The position numbers were made by a program, and so were the translations under genes. A stretch of DNA of 31,582 bases, from contig CAZEDK010000022.1 in the NCBI GenBank assembly GCA_964511025.1, forward strand, positions 1-31,582, read 5' to 3'. Positions 6,173-14,697 of the stretch are shown piece by piece. The notes beneath the pieces are model-generated. The model made no database searches and was not told the DNA's origin. It was given only the letters and a program-made list of their open reading frames with translations. Every line of letters starts with the position of its first letter. The stretch's first letter is position 1. This DNA comes from CAZEDK01 sp964511025. GTDB taxonomy: Bacteria; Patescibacteriota; Gracilibacteria; UBA1369; GWF2-33-10.

Positions 6173-7093
6173 TTATCCAAGATTCTTCTTAAACTCCACT
6201 TTCGATTTCCAGAAAAAATACAAAACAGTAAATAATGTTACAAGTGGCGATACATAACTTGGGATTTCCACATTAAAACTTTCTAAAAGCATCACAATGC
6301 CAAGAAAAAATATTGAATACATCGCACCATTTTTCAGATATATATATTTTTTCACATTATCAATATTCATTATAGTCATTTGTCTCACCACTAGAGCGCC
6401 AATACCATTACCAACCAAAATCAAAGGAACAGAAAGAGTAAAAGCAAAAGCACCCAAAACACCATCAATAGAAAATGTCGCATCAATAATTTGCAAAAAA
6501 AGCACTTTGCTTAAATCTGATCTGTTTGAATTTTTTAAAGTTTTTTCTTGTTCCTCGGCATATTGCTTAAACCCATGAGTTATAAAAAAGGCAGTTGATC
6601 CAACTACAGCGCCAAAAGCCATAGAAGGATTTATTTTTAAACAATACCAAACAATTACACACAAAATCACAGAGACAGCAGAATAAAACCATGCGCCCTT
6701 TGAATGAAAAAATTTCTCACCATAAAGTCCAAAATTCTTTGGCTCAAGAAAAAGCCAATGTAAAAATAAAAATATCAAAAATACACCACCACCGCTTAGC
6801 AATATCGGAGCGGCACTTTCAACGGCATCAAGAACAACAGGATCACTGCTAAAACTAGCTGTAAAAGCTCCAACTGGACCCAGCGATGACAAAGAACCCC
6901 ACACTATTAGCCACGGCAATAAGCCTCTTACCAAGAATACGGCAGAAAAAAGTCCCCAAGTCAAAAACCATTTTCTTGCTTTTGTCCCCATCGTTGAAAG
7001 AACTTCAGAATTGATGATCGCATTATCAATACTGCTGATTACTTCAAATAAACACAGTCCACCTATCGTCAATAATATAGTAATTATGCTCAT
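6173..7093 (-). CDS. TerC/DUF475-family integral membrane protein
   Basis: A 306-aa polytopic membrane protein with about eight or nine hydrophobic segments. Two conserved acidic membrane motifs typical of the TerC/DUF475 group are visible: SIDNAI near residue 21 and TFSIDGVLGA in the second half, suggesting an internal duplication with an ion-conducting site. Relatives are linked to metal ion efflux (manganese, calcium) and tellurite resistance, but the substrate cannot be read here. It starts 8 nt after the ispG stop on the same strand, so it may be co-transcribed with ispG. No Shine-Dalgarno sequence is seen. Confidence 0.85.
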   Translation of the reverse strand: MSIITILLTIGGLCLFEVISSIDNAIINSEVLSTMGTKARKWFLTWGLFSAVFLVRGLLPWLIVWGSLSSLGPVGAFTASFSSDPVVLDAVESAAPILLSGGGVFLIFLFLHWLFLEPKNFGLYGEKFFHSKGAWFYSAVSVILCVIVWYCLKINPSMAFGAVVGSTAFFITHGFKQYAEEQEKTLKNSNRSDLSKVLFLQIIDATFSIDGVLGAFAFTLSVPLILVGNGIGALVVRQMTIMNIDNVKKYIYLKNGAMYSIFFLGIVMLLESFNVEIPSYVSPLVTLFTVLYFFWKSKVEFKKNLG

Positions 7094-7101
7094 TTTATAA
7101 A

Positions 7102-8160
7102 TTAAGTATTACTTTGTTCAATTAATGCAAGAAGTTTATCAACAATTTGATTTTCAGGAACGATGGTCACCACTTTTCCTTTTTTAAAAATAATCCCCTT
7201 GCCATTGGCTCCGGTAATTCCCCAGTCAGACTCTTTTGCTTCACCAGGACCATTGACTTCACAACCCATCACAGCAATTCTCAGATTTTGCAAATGCATT
7301 GTTCTTTTTTTTACTTCTTCTAACATTTTTTTTAAATCTATAGTAATTCTACCACAAGTTGGACAAGCAATTATATCAGGCTCTTTTGTATACAGACCAA
7401 ATGATTTAAGCAACATTTTACACGCCTTTATTTCCTCTAATGGATCCGCGGCAAGCGAAATTCTAATAGTATCTCCAATTCCGTCATAAATCAAAGCTCC
7501 CAAAGCAGCGGCATTTTTGATGCAACCGTCAAAACTATCTCCAGCATGAGTGACTCCAAGATGAAGAGGATAATTAGTGCGTTTGCTTAACATCCTATAA
7601 GCTTCGATATTCCGCATCACATTTTCAGTTTTGACTGAAATAATCAAATCCTCAAATCCTTCTTTTTCAAAAAATTCAATCGCGTCCATCGCAGATTCAA
7701 CAAGCGCTCTTGGAATTGGAGCTTTATATTTATCCCAGAATTTCTGTTCAAGAGATCCTGCATTTACACCAATCCTCATCGAAACTCCTTTTGTTTTTGA
7801 TTTAGCAATAACTTCTTTGAGCATTCCTTTATCAAGAAAATTTCCAGGATTAATTCTCAGTTTCTCTATCTTATGATCAAGAGCAGAAAGAGCCATTTCT
7901 GGCAAAAAATGTATGTCAGCTACAAGCGGTATATTTATTCTATTTCTTATCTCTGTTAGTACGTCCGCATCTTTTTTTTCCGGCACTGCAACTCTTATAA
8001 GTTCACAACCTTCTTTTTCAAGTTTCAAGATTTGCTCTACAGTAGCTTTGACGTCATGAGTCTTAGTGTCCGTCATTGATTGCAGAATGATAGGATTTTT
8101 ATTGCCTATTCTTAAATTCCCAACCTTAATTTCACGAGTTTTTTTGCGTTTTGGAAACAT
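7102..8160 (-). CDS. ispG: 4-hydroxy-3-methylbut-2-enyl diphosphate synthase (IspG)
   Basis: IspG reductively opens methylerythritol cyclodiphosphate to HMBPP using a [4Fe-4S] cluster. The TIM-barrel part runs from VGNLRIGNKNPIILQSMT to about residue 240, with PLVADIHF and LRINPGN. The C-terminal cluster domain has ACPTCGR and MGCEVNGPGEA, giving three Cys ligands and the conserved Glu. At 352 aa it matches the short bacterial form. It lies 13 nt downstream of topA and just upstream of the TerC-like gene. The other enzymes needed to complete the pathway, DXS and IspH, are not in this window. Confidence 0.96.
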   Translation of the reverse strand: MFPKRKKTREIKVGNLRIGNKNPIILQSMTDTKTHDVKATVEQILKLEKEGCELIRVAVPEKKDADVLTEIRNRINIPLVADIHFLPEMALSALDHKIEKLRINPGNFLDKGMLKEVIAKSKTKGVSMRIGVNAGSLEQKFWDKYKAPIPRALVESAMDAIEFFEKEGFEDLIISVKTENVMRNIEAYRMLSKRTNYPLHLGVTHAGDSFDGCIKNAAALGALIYDGIGDTIRISLAADPLEEIKACKMLLKSFGLYTKEPDIIACPTCGRITIDLKKMLEEVKKRTMHLQNLRIAVMGCEVNGPGEAKESDWGITGANGKGIIFKKGKVVTIVPENQIVDKLLALIEQSNT

Positions 8161-8173
8161 GATCTGGTTCTGC

Positions 8174-10573
8174 TTACTTTAATTTTCCTTTAGCCTTTTT
8201 AATAGGCTTTGATTTTGGTTTAATAGGAGATTTTGCAAGTTCAGTATCCGGTTTTTTCTTCGCAAACCTATTAAATTTTCCAGTTTTTGCTGGCGCATTG
8301 TCTGCAATTTCCAAACATTCTTCCAAGGTCAAACTTTTTGGATCTTTTCCTTTTGGAATTTTGTAATTGTTTTTTGCAATAGAAATATATGGTCCATATC
8401 TACCATTGAGCACCTGCACTTCTCTATTCTTATCAAAAGCTTTTATTAGTTTCTCAGATTCTGCTTTTCTCTTTGCCAAAATTATAGCAATTCCTTCGTT
8501 TTCTTTAAGAGCCATTGGATCTATATCTTTTGGAATTGAATAAAATTTCCCATCATGCTTAATATACGGACCAAATCTACCTATATTAACAGTCATTTCT
8601 TGACCGTCATACTGCCCAATAATTTTTGGTAATTTAAAAAGCTCCAAAGCTTCTTCAATTGTTATAGTCTCAATACTTTGATCTTTGCGCAGACTTGCAA
8701 ATCTAGGTTTTTCCTTTTTTTCAGGATCGCTCTCTCCAATTTGCACAAGAGGACCAAAACGACCTATTCTCGCATAAATATTTTTTCCTGAAATCGGATC
8801 AATACCCAAAGTCCTTTCTCCAGAAGCACGCTCTGAATACTCAATTGTTCTTTCAACATGTCTGTGAAAAGGTTTATAAAAATCTGCAATCATGTCGGTC
8901 CAAATTTTTTCACCATCAGCAATCTCATCAAATTCTTTTTCAACTTTCGCTGTAAAATTATACTCCAAAATTTCCTGAAAATTCTCAACAAGAAAATCCG
9001 TGACAACCATTCCAATATCAGTTGGAAAAAGTTTAGCTTTTTCCGCTCCAGTATTTTCAATTTTAACTTCTTCAGTTATTTTTTGCTCTTCAAGGGTTAA
9101 CACACTATATTCTCGAGAAATTCCAACTCTATCTTCTTTTATAACATATTGCCTTTTTTGAATGGTTGATATGGTCGGAGCGTAAGTAGAAGGACGACCT
9201 ATACCAAGTTCTTCAAGTTTTTTTACAAGACTGGCTTCCGTATATCTTGGAGGGTGATTTGAAAATCGTTCTTGAGCTTGAATTTGTTTGTAATCAAGAA
9301 TTTCTCCAACTTTCAAAGGAGGTAAAATGCCACTGTTTTCATCAGGATTTTCATCATCACTAGATTCCATATAAACTTTCAAAAATCCATCAAACTTCAA
9401 AAGCTCCCCTTTTGCAACAAATTTCTCTTCACTTTTTGAAATTGAAATTGTAGCAATGGCTCGTTCCAAAATTGCATCACTCATCTGAGATGCAATCGTT
9501 CTTTTCCAAATAAGTTCATACAACCTTTGTTCGGAACTTTCACCACTGACTGTGTGTGCATTCATGTATGCAGGACGAATTGCTTCATGAGCTTCTTGAG
9601 CGCCTTTTGACTTGGTTTTGTACTGTCGAGGAAAGTGATAATTATTACCGTATTCTTTTTTAATTTCAGCTTCACAAGCATCCACTGCTGACTGTGACAA
9701 ATTCGTAGAATCAGTTCTCATATATGTAATTTTTCCAGCTTCATATAATTTTTGTGCAACAACCATTGTTTGAGCAACTGAAAATCCAAGTTTACGACTT
9801 GCTTCTTGCTGTAATGTTGAGGTAGTAAAAGGTGCAGCTGGAGATTTTTTACCCGGCTTGACTTCCAAATTTTCAATTTCAAAAATACTTTCCTTACAAA
9901 GTTCAAGAAAATTCTTAGCATTTTCAAGATTAGCAAATCTTTTTGGACATTCGGCTTTCAAAAAAACAGAACCATCAAGTTCAAAATTTGCAGTTAATTT
10001 ATAACTTGAAATCGAATTAAATTCATTAATTTCTCTTTCTCTCTCAACAATAAGACGTACAGCAACTGACTGAACTCTACCTGCAGAAAGAGAAGGTCGA
10101 ATTTTTCTCCACAAGACAGGTGAAAGTTCAAACCCAACTAAACGATCAAGTATTCTTCTAGCTTGCTGTGCATTAACCAAATTAATATCAATTGTTCTTG
10201 GATTTGCTACAGCATTTTTGATTGCTGATTCTGTAATTTCGTGAAAAACTATCCTTTTTGTTTTTTCTGGTTTCAAATTTAAAACTTCAGAAAGATGCCA
10301 AGATATAGCTTCTCCTTCGCGATCTTCATCAGTTGCCAGCCATACAATTTCCGATTCTTTACTGATTTTTTTTAATTCTGACACTATTTTTCTTTTATCA
10401 TCAGGTATTTCATAGCTAGGCTGAAAATTATTCCCAGTATCAACAGAAAGTCCTTTTTTAGCAAGATCTCTAATGTGACCAAAACTCGATTTAACTACAA
10501 AATCTTTACCCAAAAATTTTTCAATTGTTTTAGCTTTTGCAGGAGACTCAACTATTACAAGATTCTTTGACAT
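8174..10573 (-). CDS. topA: DNA topoisomerase I (TopA)
   Basis: Type IA topoisomerase, which relaxes negative supercoils through a transient 5'-phosphotyrosine bond. I place the start at ATG 10573 because the family begins MSKNLVIVESPAKAKTIEKFL; the open frame extends 29 codons further upstream but that extension is unlike the family. This gives 799 aa. The Toprim motif TDEDREGEA is at 81-89 and the catalytic tyrosine is Tyr284 in ITYMRTDSTN. The C-terminus has GRFGPYIKHDGKFYSIP and GRYGPYISIAKNNYKIP, which are TopA C-terminal repeats, then a Lys-rich tail. Cys4 zinc fingers are absent, as in several other phyla. ispG follows 13 nt downstream. Confidence 0.96.
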   Translation of the reverse strand: MSKNLVIVESPAKAKTIEKFLGKDFVVKSSFGHIRDLAKKGLSVDTGNNFQPSYEIPDDKRKIVSELKKISKESEIVWLATDEDREGEAISWHLSEVLNLKPEKTKRIVFHEITESAIKNAVANPRTIDINLVNAQQARRILDRLVGFELSPVLWRKIRPSLSAGRVQSVAVRLIVEREREINEFNSISSYKLTANFELDGSVFLKAECPKRFANLENAKNFLELCKESIFEIENLEVKPGKKSPAAPFTTSTLQQEASRKLGFSVAQTMVVAQKLYEAGKITYMRTDSTNLSQSAVDACEAEIKKEYGNNYHFPRQYKTKSKGAQEAHEAIRPAYMNAHTVSGESSEQRLYELIWKRTIASQMSDAILERAIATISISKSEEKFVAKGELLKFDGFLKVYMESSDDENPDENSGILPPLKVGEILDYKQIQAQERFSNHPPRYTEASLVKKLEELGIGRPSTYAPTISTIQKRQYVIKEDRVGISREYSVLTLEEQKITEEVKIENTGAEKAKLFPTDIGMVVTDFLVENFQEILEYNFTAKVEKEFDEIADGEKIWTDMIADFYKPFHRHVERTIEYSERASGERTLGIDPISGKNIYARIGRFGPLVQIGESDPEKKEKPRFASLRKDQSIETITIEEALELFKLPKIIGQYDGQEMTVNIGRFGPYIKHDGKFYSIPKDIDPMALKENEGIAIILAKRKAESEKLIKAFDKNREVQVLNGRYGPYISIAKNNYKIPKGKDPKSLTLEECLEIADNAPAKTGKFNRFAKKKPDTELAKSPIKPKSKPIKKAKGKLK

Positions 10574-10627
10574 TAGATAAATATTTTTAGTATTTAATTT
10601 TTCACTCAAACAACTTCTATAGAATTT

Positions 10628-10651
10628 TTTCTTGATAGTCAAATCAAGAAA
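10628..10651. promoter_or_regulatory. Inverted repeat upstream of topA
   Basis: TTTCTTGAT (10628-10636) and ATCAAGAAA (10643-10651) are perfect 9-bp arms with a 6-nt spacer, about 55 nt before the topA start. On the minus strand a TTGACT lies within it. It could be an operator or a 5' leader hairpin. The rest of the 335-nt topA-HU gap shows only promoter-like sequence and no credible gene. Confidence 0.35.
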
Positions 10652-10845
10652 GATTTTCAAAACCTTATACGTAGTCTTAAATCACTTTACAATAAATTTT
10701 AATTGTTTTTTTATAACTAGCCTAAATTGATTATTGTGTTTTATGTCCATGCAAAAGAAAAACGAGATATCCTGCATAAGGAGTGAATGCAGACTGAACA
10801 TGTTTTTTATTCAATGGCTGAAAACAAGCTATAATGCAAAAAGAC

Positions 10846-10876
10846 TTGTAAAAGTCACAGATTTTCCTTATATAAT
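10846..10876 (+). promoter_or_regulatory. Candidate promoter of the HU gene
   Basis: TTGTAA (10846-10851) and TATAAT (10871-10876) are separated by 19 nt, a slightly long spacing, and lie 33 nt before the HU start. A second TATAAT occurs at 10830-10835. Either could drive the strongly expressed HU-type gene. Confidence 0.4.
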
Positions 10877-10908
10877 CAGTAGTTTCATATTTCCTAACTT
10901 TTATCACC

Positions 10909-11181
10909 ATGACAAAAGGTGAAATGATAGAAAAGATGGCAAAAGCTTCTGGCATGTCAAAAGCTGCTGCTACAAAAGCTCTCAACGCATTTGTTGACGG
11001 CGTTTCCGGTTGTTTGAAAAAAGGAGGTACTTTTACTATGCCTGGCTTCGGTAGCTGGAGAATAGCTGCTAGAAAAGCTCGTACAGGTGTAAACCCAAGA
11101 ACAGGAGCGAAGATCAAAATCGCTGCTAGAAAAGTCGTTAGATGGAGAACAGGAAAAGGTCTTGCTGATATGGTTAGATAA
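10909..11181 (+). CDS. HU/IHF-family DNA-binding protein
   Basis: A 90-aa nucleoid protein that would bind and bend DNA as a dimer. The N-terminal helices (MTKGEMIEKMAKASGMSKAAATKALNAFVDGV) precede the beta-saddle, with the signature FTMPGFGSWRIAARKARTGVNPRTGAKIKIAARKV. The Pro of the DNA-intercalating arm is in NPRTG. The end is RWRTGKGLADMVR. Length and layout are canonical. It is monocistronic by context, with its own promoter-like region and a strong terminator 34 nt downstream. The ATG is preceded by TTTTATCACC with no Shine-Dalgarno motif, despite presumably high expression. Confidence 0.95.
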   Translation: MTKGEMIEKMAKASGMSKAAATKALNAFVDGVSGCLKKGGTFTMPGFGSWRIAARKARTGVNPRTGAKIKIAARKVVRWRTGKGLADMVR

Positions 11182-11214
11182 TTTTTTATTTAACTTTGGT
11201 CAAAGATTTTCGTT

Positions 11215-11268
11215 AACCCGCTCATGTAGAGACGCGATTAATCTCATCTCTACGGGCGGGTTGTTTTA
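11215..11268 (+). terminator. Rho-independent terminator after the HU gene, built from a palindromic repeat
   Basis: AACCCGC (11215-11221) pairs with GCGGGTT (11256-11262), and inside it GTAGAGA (11226-11232) pairs with TCTCTAC (11247-11253). A T-rich tail follows. The GTAGAGACGCGATTAAT core looks like a dispersed palindromic repeat and echoes the GTAGAAAC arms at 2581-2621. Confidence 0.8.
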
Positions 11269-11320
11269 TTTACTATCTCAAAATTTTTCGATATCTTGTC
11301 CACAGCAACAATAAAATAAT

Positions 11321-12361
11321 ATGGAAAATAAATTACGCGAGCTTAAATTAAACGCAATAAAAGAAATATCCACGGCAAATGATGGAAAATTATTAAAAGA
11401 GGTTGAAGTAAGATTTTTAGGTAAAAAAGGATTTTTGACTGAAATACTTCGAGGATTAAAAGACCTTTCATTGGAAGAAAAAAAAACAGCAGGCAAGATA
11501 TCAAATGAGATAAAAGAAGAATTAGAAAAAGCTTTCGCTGAAAAATTAATTGAAATAGAAAAAATAGAAATAACTAAAGTTCTTAACGAAGAATGGATAG
11601 ATTTAACAGCACCAGGCAAAAAATATGAATATGGGCATTTACATCCGCTGACTCAAACACAATATGAAGTTGAAAATATTTTTCACGGCATGGGCTTTAT
11701 GATAGCAGACGGTCCAGAAGTTGAGGCTGAAAAATACAATTTTGATGATTTGAATATTCCACTGTCTCATCCTGCTAGAGATATGCAGGATACTTTTTTT
11801 ATTGATAAAAAATATGATGAACAAATGGGCAGACTGGTACTGAGAACGCACACCTCTCCAGTTCAGGTAAGAACAATGCTGAAACATGGTGCTCCATTAC
11901 GCATGATAGTTCCTGGAAGAGTTTTCCGTAATGAAGCACTTGATGCCAGTCATGAACATACTTTTGATCAAGTAGAAGGACTAATGATAGATAAAAATAT
12001 TTCATTATCACATTTAAAAGGCGTAATGACTGAATTTTTGAGTAAATTATTTGAAAGAGAATTAAAAGTCAGGTTCAGGCCTGGTTATTTCCCTTTTGTA
12101 GAGCCGGGTTTGGAACTTGATATGTCTTGTGCAATATGCAATGGCAGTGGCTGCAAAACTTGCAAACATAGTGGCTGGATAGAATTTATGGGAGCTGGCA
12201 TGGTGCATCCACACGTGTTAAAAGCAGGAGGACTTGACCCCAATATTTATCAAGGCTGGGCATTTGGGTTTGGACTGACAAGACTTGTAATGATGAGATA
12301 TGGAATTGATGATATTAGGGTTCTAAACGGTGGAGATTTACGTTTTGTAAAGCAGTTTTAA
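11321..12361 (+). CDS. pheS: Phenylalanyl-tRNA synthetase alpha subunit
   Basis: PheS is the catalytic subunit of the (alpha-beta)2 enzyme that charges tRNA-Phe. The N-terminal coiled-coil domain (residues 1 to about 85) is followed by the class II core. Motif 2 reads PGRVFRNEALDASHEHTFDQVEG and motif 3 reads GWAFGFGLTRLVMMRYGIDDIR. A Cys-rich insert, CAICNGSGCKTCKHSGW, precedes EFMGAGMVHP; this possible zinc knuckle occurs in many bacterial PheS proteins. The 346-aa length is normal. pheT is not directly downstream: an opposite-strand RNA ligase and an ATPase gene lie between. The ATG has no Shine-Dalgarno sequence (AAAATAATATG). Confidence 0.96.
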   Translation: MENKLRELKLNAIKEISTANDGKLLKEVEVRFLGKKGFLTEILRGLKDLSLEEKKTAGKISNEIKEELEKAFAEKLIEIEKIEITKVLNEEWIDLTAPGKKYEYGHLHPLTQTQYEVENIFHGMGFMIADGPEVEAEKYNFDDLNIPLSHPARDMQDTFFIDKKYDEQMGRLVLRTHTSPVQVRTMLKHGAPLRMIVPGRVFRNEALDASHEHTFDQVEGLMIDKNISLSHLKGVMTEFLSKLFERELKVRFRPGYFPFVEPGLELDMSCAICNGSGCKTCKHSGWIEFMGAGMVHPHVLKAGGLDPNIYQGWAFGFGLTRLVMMRYGIDDIRVLNGGDLRFVKQF

Positions 12362-12367
12362 AGTGCC

Positions 12368-13300
12368 TCAAATTTTTACAGCTCCTATTCCTTTTTTCAA
12401 AAGCTTTTCTTTGTACCACTCTGGAAAACCTTTGATTGAAGCCCTCAGAACTTGTTCGCCAAATTCTTGCCATAGAAATTTCTTAATGTCTTCTTTTTCT
12501 TCTTGCTCAACATCCTCTTGAATTTCTTTCATCAATGAACCTATATCTTTTGGCGAATTCGTCAAAAGTTCTTTTTCTCTCAAATGTTGAATCGCTTTTT
12601 GCCATCTAGCCTCCGTAGCAAAACTTTCACAAAAAGTTTCAAATTTGCCTTTTGCCGTAAAATCTCTACCCCACGATTCTTTGTGAGTTTCTTTAAATTT
12701 TTCAGATACAAATTTACCTGCCATAACAGGTATTGGCTGCCCTCCAAGTAAAAAAGGTTTCTTATAATTTTTCACAACAAAACCTTCTATTTCACAATTG
12801 CCAAGTGCTGATTTCATTTCAAGCAAATGCTGAATTTGTTCAATATTGTCTATTTTTCCCTTAAAAAGTAGAGGTACGACTTCGATATCCAGCAAAGTAG
12901 CATATTCTTTTAACTTATCATGCTCCGAAATAAACTTATCTGATAAATCACCAACCGCAAAAATCATCAAATTATTTTTTGGAATTCTATCATATTTCAA
13001 GACGTTATGACCTGGATTGCTTAGATATTCAGTATAAAAAATCACATTGTCAGGTAGTTTTTTCTCAATAGAAGCTACATAGCTAATCGCGGTTATAAAC
13101 ATTTTTTCAGGATTGTCCAAATATACCGGCTTACCTTTGCTTCTTAAATGCAATTCCCCATTAATTTTACCAAAGTCAAACTGGCTGCCATCAATCTTCT
13201 CAGTAATTTCAACCTCATCATCAAAAATTCCTGAAATATAATCCTGTCCAATTGCGAAAATTTTTGGAAAAGCTTTTATCATAATTTTATAAAAATTCAT
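12368..13300 (-). CDS. RNA ligase-family nucleotidyltransferase
   Basis: A 310-aa protein with the covalent nucleotidyltransferase motifs of ATP-dependent RNA ligases. Motif I is EKIDGSQ, with Lys35 as the adenylation site. Motif III is VIFYTEYL, motif IV is EIEGFVVKNY, and the motif V region is AGKFVSEKFKE. This fits an Rnl2-like RNA ligase that seals 3'-OH/5'-phosphate RNA ends, perhaps in RNA repair. The last 100 residues are charged and helical (EEIQ.. and EQEEKEDIKK) and may be an accessory domain. Met7 (MIKAFPK) is an alternative start. It is convergent with pheS, 6 nt away, stops with TGA, and splits pheS from pheT. Confidence 0.78.
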   Translation of the reverse strand: MNFYKIMIKAFPKIFAIGQDYISGIFDDEVEITEKIDGSQFDFGKINGELHLRSKGKPVYLDNPEKMFITAISYVASIEKKLPDNVIFYTEYLSNPGHNVLKYDRIPKNNLMIFAVGDLSDKFISEHDKLKEYATLLDIEVVPLLFKGKIDNIEQIQHLLEMKSALGNCEIEGFVVKNYKKPFLLGGQPIPVMAGKFVSEKFKETHKESWGRDFTAKGKFETFCESFATEARWQKAIQHLREKELLTNSPKDIGSLMKEIQEDVEQEEKEDIKKFLWQEFGEQVLRASIKGFPEWYKEKLLKKGIGAVKI

Positions 13301-13380
13301 AACTGTAAATTATTCTATACTTTTTAAAATTAATTTACAAAAAAATAGACTTACCGTTAAACCACCAACTTGACAATTTC

Positions 13381-13427
13381 TATAGCTTACTATATAACTA
13401 TCTTAGTTATTTATATAGCTCACTATA
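13381..13427. promoter_or_regulatory. Repeat-rich operator-like region upstream of the DUF4143 ATPase
   Basis: TATAGCTTACTATA (13381-13394) and TATAGCTCACTATA (13414-13427) are near-identical direct repeats 33 bp apart, close to three helical turns. Between them ATAACTA (13394-13400) and TAGTTAT (13404-13410) form a perfect inverted repeat. This looks like a dimeric regulator site just 13 nt before the ATPase ATG. Confidence 0.45.
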
Positions 13428-13439
13428 AAAATTACTAAC

Positions 13440-14657
13440 ATGATTGAAAGAGAAATTTCTCAAAAAATTCTTCCTTATGTCAAAAGAAGCGAAATGATTT
13501 TTTTGAACGGAGCTAGACAAGTAGGTAAAACAACTCTTCTTAAATATTTCAAAAAATTACTTGAAGATAAGAAAAAAGAAACTATGTATTTCAACCTAGA
13601 ATCACCAGACGATTTAGCTCTTTTGAATGATTACAGCTGTTTCATAGCTAATCTTGATTTGAAAATTAGAAAAAATAAAATTTATGTATTTATAGATGAA
13701 ATCCAATTACACAATGGTCCGTCGAATTTTCTTAAATTTATTTATGACGAATATAAAGAAAAAATAAAGATTTTTGTTTCAGGATCAGCTAATTTTGACA
13801 TTAAATCTAAAATACAAGATAGCTTAGTTGGCAGAAAAGTTAGTTTTTGGATAAAACCATTTAATTTTCGAGAATTTTTAAAAGCAAAAAATTATAAAAA
13901 GCCTGTCAATCAAAAAACACATCAAAAAGAAATATTAATTTTGTTGGAGGAATATATGCTTTATGGTGGACTTCCAAACGTTGTCCTTACAGTCAATCGA
14001 GACATTAAAACAAAACTTTTATTTGAATATGTTGAAGGTTATGTAAATAAAGATATAAGACATCTTGTAAAAGAAGAAAATATTACCAAATTTAATAATT
14101 TAAATATTTTTCTTAGCAAAATAATTTCGAATTTAAAAAATTCTTCAGAAATATCAAAAACTATATCCTTGAACCAAATTACACTTGAAAGATACTTGGA
14201 TATTTTAAAATACACATATATTTATTATTTCTTACAGCCATATATTACAAATGAAATTCATAGAATAAGAAAAAATGAAAAAGTTTATATTTTTGATTTT
14301 GGAGTAAGAAATGCTATTTTGTCTAATTTTACAAAAATAGCAAATAGAGATGATAGCGGAGCTTTATTTGAAAACTTTGTTTTTAATGAACTTATTGAAA
14401 AATACGATAAGAATTTGTTCTATTTTAGAAATCAATCGGATAATGAAATTGATTTTGTTGGCAAAGATAAATTTGGGAAAATTCATTTTTTTGAAGCCAA
14501 ATATTCTGATCTCAAATCGGATCATTTAGGGAAAGGTCTTGCTATTTTAATTACAAAACTAAAATTTGATCAGCTTTTCGTTCTTAACAAAACTTTTGAC
14601 AAAAAAACAAGTAAAAAAATAAATTTTTTGAGCTTTGCAAAATTTCTTGGAATTTAA
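13440..14657 (+). CDS. AAA+ ATPase with C-terminal DUF4143 domain
   Basis: A 405-aa protein of the widespread bacterial and archaeal AAA_14/DUF4143 group. Walker A is GARQVGKTT (residues 24-32) and Walker B is VFIDEIQ (about 82-88). FVSGSAN and VGRKVSFWIKPFNFREFL follow, then LYGGLPNVVL. The DUF4143 part has FDFGVRNAIL, ALFENFVFNEL, and FYFRNQSDNEIDFV...FFEAKYS, where E-x-D and E-x-K resemble a PD-(D/E)xK nuclease-like core. The family's function is unknown. Numbers of these genes vary greatly between genomes, suggesting a mobile or defensive role. It has its own repeat-rich upstream region and lies between pheS and pheT. Confidence 0.85.
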   Translation: MIEREISQKILPYVKRSEMIFLNGARQVGKTTLLKYFKKLLEDKKKETMYFNLESPDDLALLNDYSCFIANLDLKIRKNKIYVFIDEIQLHNGPSNFLKFIYDEYKEKIKIFVSGSANFDIKSKIQDSLVGRKVSFWIKPFNFREFLKAKNYKKPVNQKTHQKEILILLEEYMLYGGLPNVVLTVNRDIKTKLLFEYVEGYVNKDIRHLVKEENITKFNNLNIFLSKIISNLKNSSEISKTISLNQITLERYLDILKYTYIYYFLQPYITNEIHRIRKNEKVYIFDFGVRNAILSNFTKIANRDDSGALFENFVFNELIEKYDKNLFYFRNQSDNEIDFVGKDKFGKIHFFEAKYSDLKSDHLGKGLAILITKLKFDQLFVLNKTFDKKTSKKINFLSFAKFLGI

Positions 14658-14697
14658 AACTTTTTCCTTTATCCTTTATCTGCTTTTATTTGAACAA

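Noticed and set aside
10574..10660. N-terminal extension of topA by 29 codons
   Set aside because: The family begins at MSKNLVIVESPAKA; the extension is Lys/Phe-rich translation of AT-rich DNA containing an inverted repeat.
10734..11117. Open frames on both strands between topA and the HU gene
   Set aside because: The plus-strand 62-codon frame covers the HU promoter region, and the minus-strand frame is the antisense shadow of HU; neither has a protein-like pattern of its own.
14635..14697. N-terminal extension of pheT by 21 codons
   Set aside because: It overlaps the end of the ATPase gene and is hydrophobic; PheT proteins begin at MKISLNWLKDF.
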